From contig CADATZ010000001.1 of assembly GCA_902791025.1 (NCBI GenBank), positions 124,001 through 188,000 on the forward strand: 64,000 bases of DNA, in the 5' to 3' direction. The notes beneath the pieces were generated by a model, which saw only the letters and a list, made by a program, of their open reading frames with translations, was not told where the DNA came from and searched no databases. Numbering within the stretch: position 1 is the first letter of the stretch; each line of letters starts with the position of its first letter. Shown in pieces: positions 54,346-63,623 of this stretch. The position numbers and the translations under genes were made by a program. The DNA comes from an uncultured Chloroflexota bacterium. Its GTDB lineage: Bacteria > Chloroflexota > Anaerolineae > Anaerolineales > Anaerolineaceae.

Positions 54346-54377
54346 ATAACAGTATACACAAAATTTAAAATAAAAAA

Positions 54378-54423
54378 ACCACCAATATTGGCGGTTGACA
54401 AACACTCAATTTTGTGGTAATAG
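54378..54423 (+). promoter_or_regulatory. Promoter with overlapping 18-bp palindrome (copy 2)
   Basis: ACCACCAATATTGGCGGT (54378-54395), TTGACA (54395-54400), a 17-bp spacer ending CAATTTTGTGG, and TAATAG (54418-54423). Sequence and spacing match copy 1 at 18704-18749, although the downstream genes differ. Confidence 0.68.
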
Positions 54424-54662
54424 CGCACCGGCCTGCGCACCAGGCCGGGAAATCGCTGAAGCGCTGCCTGCACGATTGCCCGGCAACCGAGTTGCGCTTT
54501 GGATCAGGCTGCACGGCAATCGAGCTGCGCCATCCGGAGAATATACGCTACCGCGAATCCGGCACGGGGCGATGCTCCTGTTCTGAATCTGAATCGAAAG
54601 CAGCTCGAACCACTCAATGCAAAATCAAATCTTGTAATATAATTATCAATTGGTGAAGTGAC

Positions 54663-55616
54663 ATGAATATGTATTGTTGTGGTATTGATATTGGCGGAAC
54701 GACGGTTAAGATAGGCTTGTTTTCTCTTGATAGTTCATTAGTAAATAAATGGGAGATCCCGACACGAACAGAAAAAAAAGGTGAATTTATCCTCCCTGAT
54801 ATTGTGAAAAGCATAGAGAAAGAACTTTTCGCAAAAGGTTTCGGATGGGGAAATATTGCTGGAATCGGAATTGCTGTTCCCGGACCGGTTATTGAAAATC
54901 AGATTGTTACACGCTGCGTAAATTTAGGCTGGGAGCATGTTGATGTGGCTGCTGAGATGCAGAAATTAACAGGCGTATCCAATATAACTGTTGTCAATGA
55001 CGCCAAAGCCGCTGCACTTGGAGAATGGTGGAAGGGTGGGCATGAAAACTGCAAAAGCGCAGTAATGATCACGCTCGGCACAGGTATTGGAGGGGGCGTG
55101 ATCGTCAATGGACAAATTGTCAGCGGCGCGTTTGGCGGTGCCGGCGAATTGAGCCATTTTCCGCTCGTACCGGATGAAACAGAACCCTGCGCCTGCGGAA
55201 AATGCGGGCATTTACAGCAATATGCTTCTGCGGAGGGGCTTGTCCATCAATTTTACAAAAAAATGCGCATAGATAGCAGGTCCTCAATACTCTCAAATCA
55301 CAAAAACCTTTCAGCGAAAGATATCATTGACGCAGCCAGAGGAGGAGACAGCCTTGCGAAAGAGGTTTTTGATGACGCTGTAAGGAAAATTGCTCAGACG
55401 ATGGCGATGGTCACTTCCGTGATCGATCCGGAATTATTCCTGATTGGCGGTGGGATGTCAAAAGCCGGAGATTTCCTGATCGATGCAATACGCAAAGAAT
55501 ATCGCAGGTTTGCCTTGTTTATCTCAGAAAACACAAGGATCGAACAGGCTGTTCTCGGTAATGATGCGGGAATTTATGGCGCTGTAAAGTGTGTGATGGA
55601 TAATATTTCTAAATAA
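54663..55616 (+). CDS. ROK-family glucokinase
   Basis: A 317-residue sugar kinase. It has the phosphate loop GIDIGGTTVKIGL, the catalytic Asp in VVNDAKAAALGEWW, ITLGTGIGGGVI, and a Zn-binding stretch CACGKCGHLQQYAS, close to the ROK signature C-x-C-G-x-x-G-C-x-E with His in place of the second Cys pair member. Glucokinase is the best fit (GELSHFPL and C-terminal IGGGMSKAGDFL). It feeds glucose-6-P to Pgi. It lies 138 bp before ppdK, which has its own promoter. Confidence 0.9.
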   Translation: MNMYCCGIDIGGTTVKIGLFSLDSSLVNKWEIPTRTEKKGEFILPDIVKSIEKELFAKGFGWGNIAGIGIAVPGPVIENQIVTRCVNLGWEHVDVAAEMQKLTGVSNITVVNDAKAAALGEWWKGGHENCKSAVMITLGTGIGGGVIVNGQIVSGAFGGAGELSHFPLVPDETEPCACGKCGHLQQYASAEGLVHQFYKKMRIDSRSSILSNHKNLSAKDIIDAARGGDSLAKEVFDDAVRKIAQTMAMVTSVIDPELFLIGGGMSKAGDFLIDAIRKEYRRFALFISENTRIEQAVLGNDAGIYGAVKCVMDNISK

Positions 55617-55637
55617 CTACCATTCAGAATCAAATAT

Positions 55638-55667
55638 TTGGCACGATATTTGATTTTATGGTACAAT
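55638..55667 (+). promoter_or_regulatory. Sigma-70-type promoter of ppdK
   Basis: TTGGCA (55638-55643) and TACAAT (55662-55667) are separated by 18 bp. The leader is about 80 bases and shows no riboswitch-like fold. Confidence 0.75.
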
Positions 55668-55754
55668 TTTGTTGATATAGATGTCTTGCTGCAGACCTTA
55701 TGTCTGAACAGCTTATCAAACAAACAATATTATGCCAGGAGGTTAATCAATTCA

Positions 55755-58460
55755 ATGGCGCATAAATGGGTATATTTGTTCAATGAAGTTAAAGACGCTG
55801 AAGCCTATGTCGGCGGAGATTGGGAAGATGTCCGCGGACTGTTGGGCGGTAAAGGCGCCAACCTTGCCGATATGGCTCGTATCGGCGTCCCGGTTCCTCC
55901 GGGATTCACTGTAACCACCGAAGCCTGCAACTATTATTCAGCTAACGGCGAATTCCCTGAAGGTCTTTGGGACCAGATGATGGAAGCTCTTGCCGAAGTT
56001 GAAAAACAGGGTGGAAAGAAATTCGGTGATCCGAAGAACCCGCTCCTGGTTTCCTGCCGCTCCGGTGCGAAATTCTCCATGCCGGGTATGATGGACACCG
56101 TCCTGAACATCGGTTTGAACGATGAAACTGCCGCCGGTATGGTTGAACTGACCGGTAATGAACGTTTCGTTTACGACTCCTATCGCCGTCTGGTCCAGAT
56201 GTTCGGTTCCGTCGTTCTCGAAATTCCGGATGAAGCTTTTGAAGGTCCGATGGACGAATTCAAAGCCTCCAAAGGTTACAAGCTCGACACTGAAATGTCC
56301 GCTGCTGACCTGAAAGAACTGAAGGATATCTTCAAAGCCGTTGTCAAGAAGGAAAAAGGATTCGATTTCCCGACTGATCCGTACGAACAGATGAAACTGG
56401 CTACCATCGCCGTGTTCCGCTCCTGGAACGGCGCCCGCGCAGTTGCCTATCGTAAAGAAGAAGGCATCCCGGATGATCTTGGTACCGCTGTCAACATCGT
56501 GACTATGGTCTTCGGTAATATGGGGAACGATTCCGGTACCGGTGTTGCTTTCACCCGCAACCCGATCAATGGTGAAAACAAAGTCTACGGTGAATATCTG
56601 CTGAATGCCCAGGGCGAAGACGTCGTCGCCGGTATCCGCAACACCGAAAAACTTGAAACCATGAAAGACGTTATGCCGGAAGTTCTGAACCAGTTCATGG
56701 AAATCACCAAGAAGCTTGAAAACCACTATCGCGATATGCAGGATGTGGAATTCACTATCGAACATGGTAAACTGTGGATGCTCCAGACCCGCAACGGCAA
56801 ACGCACAGCTGACTCCGCCGTGAAGATTGCTGTCCAACTCGTCAATGAAGGCCTCATCGACAAGAAGGAAGCTGTCAAGCGTGTTACCACCAAGCAGATC
56901 GATGCACTGCTTCACCCGCAATTTGACCCGGCAGCCCTGAAGAAGGCGAAAGTCCTGACTTCCGGCGTCAATGCTTCCCCGGGTGCCGCAATCGGCCAGA
57001 TCTATTTCGATGCTGACAAAGTCGTCGAAATGCACAATGATTACAAGCAGGACTGCATTATGGTCCGCCCGTTCACCAAACCGGATGATGTTCATGGTAT
57101 GCTTTCTGCGAATGGTATTCTGACATCCGAAGGCGGCGCCACCAGCCACGCAGCTGTTGTTGCCCGTCAGTTCGGTGTCCCGTGTGTTGTCGGTGCTTCC
57201 AGCGCTGTCATCGACATGGAAAAGAAGACCCTCACCTGCGGTGATGTCGTCCTGAAGGAAGGCGACTGGATCTCTGTTGATGGTTCCACCGGTAAAGCCT
57301 ACGAAGGCAAGATCGATGTCGTTACCCCGAACATCGAAGATATGCCGGAACTGAACACCCTGCTCACCTGGGCAGATGAAATCGCTGACCTGCAGGTCTG
57401 GGCGAACTCCGACTATCCGCGTGATGCCCGCCGCGCCCGCTCCTTCGGCGCCAAGGGTATCGGCCTGTGCCGCACTGAGCATATGTTCTTCGAAACCGAA
57501 CGTCTGCCGATCGTCCAGCGCATGATCCTGGCCAAGGATTCCGCCGGCCGGACTGAAGCCTGCGACGAACTGCTGCACTTCCAGCGCGCTGACTTCGACG
57601 GTCTGTTCGAAGCGATGACCGGCTACCCGGTGATCATCCGCCTCATCGACCCGCCGCTCCATGAATTCCTGCCGTCTGCTGACGAACTGAAGGAAAAGAT
57701 CCTCACCATCAAGGTCTCCAAAGAATTCGATAAGACCATTGATGATAGCGAACTTCCGGAACTTGAAAAGATGCTCGCCGCTGTGGAAGCTCTCCACGAA
57801 TCCAACCCGATGATGGGTCTGCGCGGTGTCCGCCTTTCCATCCACTTCCCTGAAATCGTCAAGATGCAGGTCCGTGCTATCATCGAAGCAGCCTGCGATG
57901 TCAAACTCCGTGGTTTTGACCCGCATCCGGAAATCATGATCCCGCTGACCGGTACTGTCCGCGAACTGAAATACATCCAGCCGCAGCTTGAAGAAATCGC
58001 GAAGCAGGTAATGAGCGAGAAGGGTGTCGAAGTTGACTACATGTTCGGTACTATGATCGAAATCCCGCGTGCCGCAGTGACTGCTGGTGAGATCGCCGAA
58101 GTTGCTCAGTTCTTCTCCTTCGGTACCAATGACCTGACCCAGATGACCTTCGGTTATTCCCGTGACGATGCCGAACGCAGCTTCCTGGCTGAATACGTTG
58201 ACAAGGGCATTCTCACTGAGAACCCGTTCCAGCATCTGGACCGCAAGGGTGTTGGCGAACTGATGCGCCACGCAATCCAGGAAGGCCGCAAGACCCGTCC
58301 GGAACTGAAGGTCGGTATCTGCGGTGAACATGGTGGTGATCCGAGCTCCATCGAATGGTGCCACATCATTGGCAACAACTACGTGAGCTGCTCACCGTTC
58401 CGTGTCCCGGTTGCCCGCCTGGCTGCCGCTCAGGCTGCAATCGACAACCCCAGAAATTAA
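55755..58460 (+). CDS. ppdK: Pyruvate phosphate dikinase
   Basis: The product has 901 residues from MAHKWVYLFNEV after an AGGAGG site; the 39-residue upstream extension crosses the promoter and is not used. The order is the N-terminal ATP-grasp domain (LLGGKGANLADMARIGVPVPPG), a central phospho-His domain with the catalytic His in TSEGGATSHAAVVARQFG (about residue 460), and a C-terminal TIM barrel with the pyruvate/PEP site (FFSFGTNDLTQM). It interconverts ATP, Pi and pyruvate with AMP, PPi and PEP, a common anaerobe route replacing or complementing pyruvate kinase. Extreme codon bias marks very high expression. Confidence 0.98.
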   Translation: MAHKWVYLFNEVKDAEAYVGGDWEDVRGLLGGKGANLADMARIGVPVPPGFTVTTEACNYYSANGEFPEGLWDQMMEALAEVEKQGGKKFGDPKNPLLVSCRSGAKFSMPGMMDTVLNIGLNDETAAGMVELTGNERFVYDSYRRLVQMFGSVVLEIPDEAFEGPMDEFKASKGYKLDTEMSAADLKELKDIFKAVVKKEKGFDFPTDPYEQMKLATIAVFRSWNGARAVAYRKEEGIPDDLGTAVNIVTMVFGNMGNDSGTGVAFTRNPINGENKVYGEYLLNAQGEDVVAGIRNTEKLETMKDVMPEVLNQFMEITKKLENHYRDMQDVEFTIEHGKLWMLQTRNGKRTADSAVKIAVQLVNEGLIDKKEAVKRVTTKQIDALLHPQFDPAALKKAKVLTSGVNASPGAAIGQIYFDADKVVEMHNDYKQDCIMVRPFTKPDDVHGMLSANGILTSEGGATSHAAVVARQFGVPCVVGASSAVIDMEKKTLTCGDVVLKEGDWISVDGSTGKAYEGKIDVVTPNIEDMPELNTLLTWADEIADLQVWANSDYPRDARRARSFGAKGIGLCRTEHMFFETERLPIVQRMILAKDSAGRTEACDELLHFQRADFDGLFEAMTGYPVIIRLIDPPLHEFLPSADELKEKILTIKVSKEFDKTIDDSELPELEKMLAAVEALHESNPMMGLRGVRLSIHFPEIVKMQVRAIIEAACDVKLRGFDPHPEIMIPLTGTVRELKYIQPQLEEIAKQVMSEKGVEVDYMFGTMIEIPRAAVTAGEIAEVAQFFSFGTNDLTQMTFGYSRDDAERSFLAEYVDKGILTENPFQHLDRKGVGELMRHAIQEGRKTRPELKVGICGEHGGDPSSIEWCHIIGNNYVSCSPFRVPVARLAAAQAAIDNPRN

Positions 58461-58485
58461 CTTTTCTACGTAAAAATTATCAAAA

Positions 58486-58519
58486 GAGGATGCCGAATCT
58501 TTTATGAAACGGCATCCTC
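58486..58519 (-). terminator. Terminator of the kor operon
   Basis: GAGGATGCCG pairs perfectly with CGGCATCCTC around 14 bases. In the minus sense it is followed by TTTTGATAATTTTT, so it serves the kor operon. Toward the plus strand the flank is A-rich, so it is less suited to ppdK. Confidence 0.8.
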
Positions 58520-58586
58520 AAAAAATAAAATTATTCGCTTACTGATACATATATTTCTACCGGACCAGACACGAACGTACCCGCGG

Positions 58587-59132
58587 CTAAGATTTAGCCT
58601 TTTCAGCAAGCCTCCTGCCTTCTTCATATGCCTTCATATCCAAATCTTCCGTTCCAGCAGGGATATGCATTTTGACAGCTTTTCGCATGATTTCATCCGG
58701 AAAGAGATCTAACAGTGTATTGATTGCGGCTGCAGCGATGACATTTGCTGTCATTAAACGTCCCACAACTTTTTCCGCTGTTTCGAGAATCGGTAAGCGG
58801 AACAATTTTGATGCAGGACAGTCACCCGGAACAGAAAGACCGGAGTCGGCAATAATAACAGAGGTTTGGACAGTATCCCGGTAATATTTGTTCAGGGAAG
58901 CCTGCGTCAGCGCAAGCAGCACATCAGCTTTTTCCGGTTTAGAAAACCAGATTTCCTCGTTGCTGATAATCGTATATGCCTGACACAAACCACCGCGCAC
59001 TTCAGGTCCATAGGACTGGGATTGTACCGTTTTATTTCCATTTAATACAGCTGCCTCAGCCATAATCACACTGGTCAGGATCACACCCTGCCCTCCGGAC
59101 CCGGTAAAACGAATCACGCAGCGGTTGTTCAT
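58587..59132 (-). CDS. korC: 2-oxoglutarate:ferredoxin oxidoreductase, gamma subunit
   Basis: A 181-residue subunit of the catalytic pyruvate/ketoisovalerate-oxidoreductase gamma family: RFTGSGGQGVILTSVIMAEAA, QSQSYGPEVRGG and VNVIAAAAINTL-like ANVIAAAAINTLL. The gene is last in the operon; its ATG overlaps the stop of korB (ATGA). Confidence 0.92.
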   Translation of the reverse strand: MNNRCVIRFTGSGGQGVILTSVIMAEAAVLNGNKTVQSQSYGPEVRGGLCQAYTIISNEEIWFSKPEKADVLLALTQASLNKYYRDTVQTSVIIADSGLSVPGDCPASKLFRLPILETAEKVVGRLMTANVIAAAAINTLLDLFPDEIMRKAVKMHIPAGTEDLDMKAYEEGRRLAEKAKS

Positions 59133-59974
59133 AAGTACACCTTCTTTTGGCTTCTTTCCTGACTCCGCTCGATCAGCTGCTGATAAAGCTGCGTATAACC
59201 CGGATATTCGTTTTGAGACAGCTTGCCGACAATAAATTTATCTGTCTTCTCCTCGTCAGAGAGCTTTGCGTATTGCTCAGCGGGTACACCATGGTCGCGC
59301 TGATATTTCATCATGTCAACTGCAGAGCCTTTTTTGTTCTTTCGTCCGTAGTAGGTTGGACAGGGGCTGTAACAGTCTATCAGGGAAAAACCCGGATGCG
59401 CGATGCCATCCTGAATCGCTTTGATCGTCTGCTGCGTATGATAAGCCGTACCTCGGGCTGTGTAAGATGCACCTGCGTCAGCTGCCAACTGGGGGATATC
59501 AAACTGCCGGTCTATATTCCCGTAGGGTGCAGTTGTTCCCCATTCACCGGCAGGCGTTGTCGGAGAATATTGTCCGCCGGTCATCCCATAGATATTATTG
59601 TTGAATACGATAACGGTGATTTCAATATTCCGGCGTGCAGCATGGATCAGGTGATTTCCGCCAATGGCAGTGCAATCACCATCACCGGTAATAACAATTA
59701 CTTCCAGCTCAGGACTGGCAAGTTTGATCCCTGTCGCAAATGGAATAGCTCTCCCGTGTGTTGTATGGATCGTATTAAAATCCAGATAGCCCGCCGCACG
59801 GGAAGAACAGCCGATTCCGGAAACAATAACCACTTTTTCCTGCCGGAGTTTCAGGTTGTCAATGGCAGCCGCGACATCACGCATCAAAATTCCGTTCCCG
59901 CACCCGGGACACCATATATGCGGAAGATGATCAATCCGCATGGTGCGAAAAACGAGATCACTGGTTTTTATCAT
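59129..59974 (-). CDS. korB: 2-oxoglutarate:ferredoxin oxidoreductase, beta subunit
   Basis: The product has 281 residues from MIKTSDLVF, with GAGG seven bases upstream inside the end of korA. Thiamine-diphosphate binding is shown by HIWCPGCGNGILMR, VSGIGCSSRAAGYL, HGRAIPFATGIKLA and the VITGDGDCTAIGGNH metal motif. With KorA, KorC and KorD it oxidises a 2-oxoacid with CoA to acyl-CoA, CO2 and reduced ferredoxin; the ferredoxin at 16.3 kb is a candidate acceptor. Confidence 0.95.
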   Translation of the reverse strand: MIKTSDLVFRTMRIDHLPHIWCPGCGNGILMRDVAAAIDNLKLRQEKVVIVSGIGCSSRAAGYLDFNTIHTTHGRAIPFATGIKLASPELEVIVITGDGDCTAIGGNHLIHAARRNIEITVIVFNNNIYGMTGGQYSPTTPAGEWGTTAPYGNIDRQFDIPQLAADAGASYTARGTAYHTQQTIKAIQDGIAHPGFSLIDCYSPCPTYYGRKNKKGSAVDMMKYQRDHGVPAEQYAKLSDEEKTDKFIVGKLSQNEYPGYTQLYQQLIERSQERSQKKVYL

Positions 59975-61106
59975 GCTGTACCTCATTGATTTTTTGCAGG
60001 ATTTCTTCCGGTCGTATCAATGTTCCGTCAATTTTACCGATAAAGCTGACCGTGACAGATCTTTCCGCGGCACGCTGAACTTCCAGCAGCATTTGCCCGT
60101 TATTGTGCTCAGCCACAATGATATGCTTCAACCGAGACAGATGTGGATACAGTTCCTTTTCCGGGAATGGCCAGACAGTGATTGGCCGGAACATGCCAGC
60201 CTTTACCCCATACTTTCGGGCTTCAAAAATCGCTTCCTTTACCGCACGGGCTGTTCCTCCGTAACAGATAACGGAAATTTCCGCATCATTCATCAATAAT
60301 TCTTCTACCCGGACGATATCTTCATAGTTAGAGCTGATCTTGCTCATCAGCCGTTCCATCAGTTTCTTCGCAGCGGCGTGATCATTAGTGGGAAAACCGG
60401 ATTCATCATGCAGCAATCCGGTAATGTTATATCTTTGACCTTCTCCGAACGGAAGCATACGCGGAACCCACTCACCTTCGTCTACATGATAACAGGTTTT
60501 GCTGATACCCTTCACATCGGAATACGGCCGGTTGATTATTTCAAGAGTCTCTGCATCCGGAATTTCGACACCTTCTCTCATGTGTCCGACAATTTCATCC
60601 ATCAGAAAAATAATCGGCGTACGGTATTTTTCTGACAGGTTGAAACAGCGAACCGCCTCAGTATAAACTTCAGAAACAGTGGAAGGTGAAACAGCGATGA
60701 CCGGATGATCCCCGTGTGTTCCCCAACGAGACTGCATATAATCACCCTGTGAGGGTGATGTCGGCATCCCGGTTGAAGGTCCGCAGCGCTGTACGTTAAC
60801 AATCACACAGGGAATTTCAGCAAGAGCTGCGTAACCTATGTTTTCCTGCATCAAAGAAAAACCCGGGCCTGACGTAGCTGTCATGGCTTTCTTCCCTGCG
60901 ACGGATGCACCGATTACTGCTGCGATGCTGGCAATTTCATCCTCCATCTGAATGAAAACACCTCGTTCACGCGGCAGACGAACTGCGCAAGTTTCTGCAA
61001 TTTCTGTAGATGGGGTGATCGGATAGCCCGCAAAAAAACGCATTCCCGCTTTGAGAGCCCCTTCGACACAGGCTTCATTTCCCTGCATTAATACATTTTT
61101 TTTCAT
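59958..61106 (-). CDS. korA: 2-oxoglutarate:ferredoxin oxidoreductase, alpha subunit
   Basis: The product has 382 residues. FFAGYPITPSTEIAET, MEDEIASIAAVIGASVAGKKAMTATSGPG and PSTGMPTSPSQGDYMQSRWG are typical of KorA. Fusion to a gamma domain, seen in some relatives, is absent. The start overlaps the stop of korD by one base (TAATG), and the 3' end overlaps korB. 2-Oxoglutarate is the best guess; other 2-oxoacids are possible. Confidence 0.94.
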   Translation of the reverse strand: MKKNVLMQGNEACVEGALKAGMRFFAGYPITPSTEIAETCAVRLPRERGVFIQMEDEIASIAAVIGASVAGKKAMTATSGPGFSLMQENIGYAALAEIPCVIVNVQRCGPSTGMPTSPSQGDYMQSRWGTHGDHPVIAVSPSTVSEVYTEAVRCFNLSEKYRTPIIFLMDEIVGHMREGVEIPDAETLEIINRPYSDVKGISKTCYHVDEGEWVPRMLPFGEGQRYNITGLLHDESGFPTNDHAAAKKLMERLMSKISSNYEDIVRVEELLMNDAEISVICYGGTARAVKEAIFEARKYGVKAGMFRPITVWPFPEKELYPHLSRLKHIIVAEHNNGQMLLEVQRAAERSVTVSFIGKIDGTLIRPEEILQKINEVQHDKNQ

Positions 61107-61300
61107 TATTTTCCTGAATCACTGACAAAAATTGCATAATCAGGGCATCGCTGCTCACAAAGTCCGCATAAAATGCATTGATTGTTTTCTTTCAACGAAA
61201 CTTTTCCCTGAATCATTTCCAAAGCATCTTTGGGACAAAAGGCTGCGCAGATTCCGCAGCCTTTACACCAATCCGGGTTCAGTACAAGAATTTTCTCCAT
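61106..61300 (-). CDS. korD: Ferredoxin subunit of 2-oxoacid:ferredoxin oxidoreductase
   Basis: A 64-residue 2[4Fe-4S] protein starting MEKILVLNPDW, with AAAGGG upstream. Clusters CKGCGICAAFCP and CILCGLCEQRCP hold two [4Fe-4S] centres that pass electrons from the TPP site. It is first in korDABC. Confidence 0.93.
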   Translation of the reverse strand: MEKILVLNPDWCKGCGICAAFCPKDALEMIQGKVSLKENNQCILCGLCEQRCPDYAIFVSDSGK

Positions 61301-61687
61301 CAGCCCTTTTTCATAATTACCGCATAGCATATAAGCTCCGAACAGCCCGGGAGTTTTTCAATTTCATAACCAAAACAATCAACATATCATCATTAAGCAA
61401 CTGTTTTTGGTATTTAAATAGATTTTTCATTACTGTGACGGTTGAAATTTTCTGGAAGTCTTTCCATTTTTATCCGAAACTGCTTTTCCAACATAATATC
61501 TTCAGCGTTATCGGATTATACCAGAAAAATCGGTGTTCCATCAAAATATCTGCCGTGTATAGGAATAAAGTAATTTTTTGCCTGATATAAATTATATGAA
61601 CAGAACCATCGGTAATTCCGGTGGTTCTCCCCTTTTAATATATAATTATCGTATATTGGATTCAACAATTAAACATGGAGTGTAAAC
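61301..61687. other. 387-bp gap between the kor operon and a divergent oxidoreductase gene
   Basis: AT-rich and without a gene. It must hold the kor promoter (minus) and the promoter of the plus-strand gene. A hairpin at 61602-61628 (AGAACCATCGG with CCGGTGGTTCT, one G-T pair, then CCCCTTTT) stands about 60 bases before the plus-strand start and may be a leader structure. Confidence 0.45.
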
Positions 61688-62665
61688 ATGGAAAAAGTGA
61701 AATGGGGTGTTTTGGGTACTGCCGGGATCGCGAAGGGGCAGACGATTCCCGGAATGCTGGAAGCTGAAAACTGCGAATTATACGCAATTGCCGGGCGTGA
61801 TATCCGGAAAGCACAGGATTATCTGGAGCAATTTGGTTTCAAAAAGGCTTATGGAAGCTATGAAGAGCTGCTTGCTGATAAAGCCGTTGAAGCTGTTTAC
61901 ATACCGCTGCCGAATTCGCTGCATTTTGAATGGGTGAAAAAAGCTTTGCAGCACGGGAAGCATGTTCTTTGTGAAAAGCCGCTCACACCGACAGCAGCAG
62001 AAGCCGAGGAATTGTTCCGCATAGCCAACGAAAACCATGTTTACCTGATGGAAGCTTTTGCCTATCTTCATTCTCCGCTGATTTCCGCGATAAAACAAGA
62101 GATCGAAAGCGGCGCTATCGGTGATATTCGCTATATGGAATCCCAATTTGTTACTTCGGATTATGAGCTGAGCAACATTCGTATGCGGAAGGAAACCAAA
62201 GGCGGCTGTACTTATGATCTTGGCTGTTACACAACCAGCATGATCCAGTGGATGACAGGGAAAGAACCGGATGATATTCAAGCAATCAGTGTATTTTCTC
62301 CGGAAGGTGTAGATGTCCTGACGAGCGCGGTTTTCACTTACGAAATCGGGATGAAAGCTTTGATCAATTGCGGTATGGTTTTGCAGACTAACGCGGACCG
62401 GCGCCTTGACCAGCTGCGGATCGAGGGGACAAAGGGTTCGATCCGGTCAACCGCGGAGTTTAATGGCTGCGGTGATCTGAAATATACACTGATTCATAAT
62501 GATACAACGACTGAAAAAAGTGTATATGCTCCACAAAATTACAGGCTCGAGGTCGAACAGTTTGGGAAGTGCATCAAAGATGGTGAAGCCCCACATGTTT
62601 CGCCATCTTTCACTGTCAATAATCTGCGTACTTTGGAACGAATCCTGGAAAAAATCGGATATTGA
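61688..62665 (+). CDS. Gfo/Idh/MocA-family oxidoreductase
   Basis: The product has 325 residues with a GGAG ribosome site. The NAD(P) fold begins WGVLGTAGIAKGQTIPGM; the sugar-binding EKP motif is in HVLCEKPLTPTAAEAEELF. The C-terminal beta domain carries GGCTYDLGCY, whose D and H-equivalent positions match trans-dihydrodiol or xylose dehydrogenase-like members. It probably oxidises a sugar or cyclitol; the substrate is unknown. Confidence 0.92.
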   Translation: MEKVKWGVLGTAGIAKGQTIPGMLEAENCELYAIAGRDIRKAQDYLEQFGFKKAYGSYEELLADKAVEAVYIPLPNSLHFEWVKKALQHGKHVLCEKPLTPTAAEAEELFRIANENHVYLMEAFAYLHSPLISAIKQEIESGAIGDIRYMESQFVTSDYELSNIRMRKETKGGCTYDLGCYTTSMIQWMTGKEPDDIQAISVFSPEGVDVLTSAVFTYEIGMKALINCGMVLQTNADRRLDQLRIEGTKGSIRSTAEFNGCGDLKYTLIHNDTTTEKSVYAPQNYRLEVEQFGKCIKDGEAPHVSPSFTVNNLRTLERILEKIGY

Positions 62666-62797
62666 TACCGGATAAAAGGTATGCTGCTGTGTCAAAATGG
62701 TTTATAATTCCTCTGTACCGATTTCCTGTATGATTTCTCAGGATATTTACAGGTGTAGGGGCATATATTCAATTGACACAGACGAAAGGAATTACAT

Positions 62798-63508
62798 ATG
62801 ACAAAATACTTAGGCCATCGGGGATACAGCGGAAATTATCCGGAAAATACAATGCTGGCTTTTCAAAAGGCAATGGAAGCCGGTGCGGATGGGATCGAAC
62901 TGGATGTGCAATTCAGCAAAGACGGACGGCTTGTGATCATCCATGATGAGACTCTGGACCGAACCACGACAGGAAAAGGTTGGGTTCGTGATCATACGTT
63001 GGAAGAACTGAAATCCCTGGATGCTTCCTTCAAATTTACCGGTCAATATGGCATCAATCAAATCCCGACGCTTTGTGAAGTGCTTGATTACATGAAGGAT
63101 AAGGATGCCGTTACAAACATTGAACTGAAAACCGGTGTGTTTGAATATGAAGGAATTGAAGAAGCAGTTCTTAACTGTGTCCGAAAGCATAACCTTTCCG
63201 ATAAGGTGATCATTTCCAGTTTCAATCATTATTCTATTCTGAGGATGCGCAAGCTGGCACCGGAACTGAAATGCGGCCTGCTTACAGACTGCTGGCTGAT
63301 CAATGCCGGTAAGTATGTTCATGATCTGGACGTTCCCTGCTATCATCCTGCATTCCGCAATCTGACACCTGAAATTACCAAAGAAATTAAACAATACGGG
63401 TTGGAAATCAACACCTGGACTGTGAATACGCTTGAGGATTTCAAAAATCTTGAATCACTCGGTGTAGATGTAGCGATTGGGAATTACCCGGAATTAATAA
63501 AAGGCTGA
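62798..63508 (+). CDS. Glycerophosphodiester phosphodiesterase
   Basis: A 236-residue TIM-barrel phosphodiesterase. HRGYSGNYPENTMLAF (catalytic His), DGIELDVQFSKDG (metal Glu and Asp) and IHDETLDRTTTGKG (second His) are intact. It hydrolyses glycerophosphodiesters to glycerol-3-phosphate and an alcohol. No signal peptide, so cytoplasmic. The ribosome site is GAAAGGAA. Confidence 0.95.
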   Translation: MTKYLGHRGYSGNYPENTMLAFQKAMEAGADGIELDVQFSKDGRLVIIHDETLDRTTTGKGWVRDHTLEELKSLDASFKFTGQYGINQIPTLCEVLDYMKDKDAVTNIELKTGVFEYEGIEEAVLNCVRKHNLSDKVIISSFNHYSILRMRKLAPELKCGLLTDCWLINAGKYVHDLDVPCYHPAFRNLTPEITKEIKQYGLEINTWTVNTLEDFKNLESLGVDVAIGNYPELIKG

Positions 63509-63516
63509 ATGTAACT

Positions 63517-63608
63517 ATTCAGAACCCGCAGAGACGCACATGGGGACAGGCACGCTCGTGCGGGCTGTGCCGCACAAGATGCCAGTCCCCACGTGCTTCG
63601 TTCTGAAC
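63517..63608. repeat. Palindromic MITE/REP-like element, GGGGACAGGCAC core (copy A5)
   Basis: TTCAGAACCCGCAGAGACGC at the left and CCACGTGCTTCGTTCTGAAC at the right enclose GGGGACAGGCAC and GTGCCAGTCCCC-like arms. It ends 15 bases before the start codon of the kinase gene. Confidence 0.85.
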
Positions 63609-63623
63609 ACTGAGGCACAGCCA

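Larger units (their letters stand above)
54182..54662. other. 481-bp gap: repeats, divergent promoter region and a GC-rich orphan stretch
   Basis: From left to right: a heptamer tract (54195-54345), the palindrome/promoter region (54378-54423), and a GC-rich stretch (about 54424-54590) unlike its neighbours. The stretch has an internal repeat CGGCAAYCGAGYTGCGC and no convincing gene. Where the first paralogous locus has the HIRAN gene, this locus has only that stretch. Confidence 0.55.

Noticed and set aside
54414..54656. An 80-codon plus-strand frame in the GC-rich stretch
   Set aside because: No ribosome site, no family, and the overlapping frames are equally open; it is kept only as a finding about composition.
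55668..55754. Riboswitch in the ppdK leader
   Set aside because: The leader is short and AT-rich, with no recognisable aptamer core or terminator.
55938..58364. An 808-codon open frame on the minus strand
   Set aside because: It is antisense to ppdK, whose motifs are complete. The long frame is a by-product of extreme codon bias; its translation matches no family.
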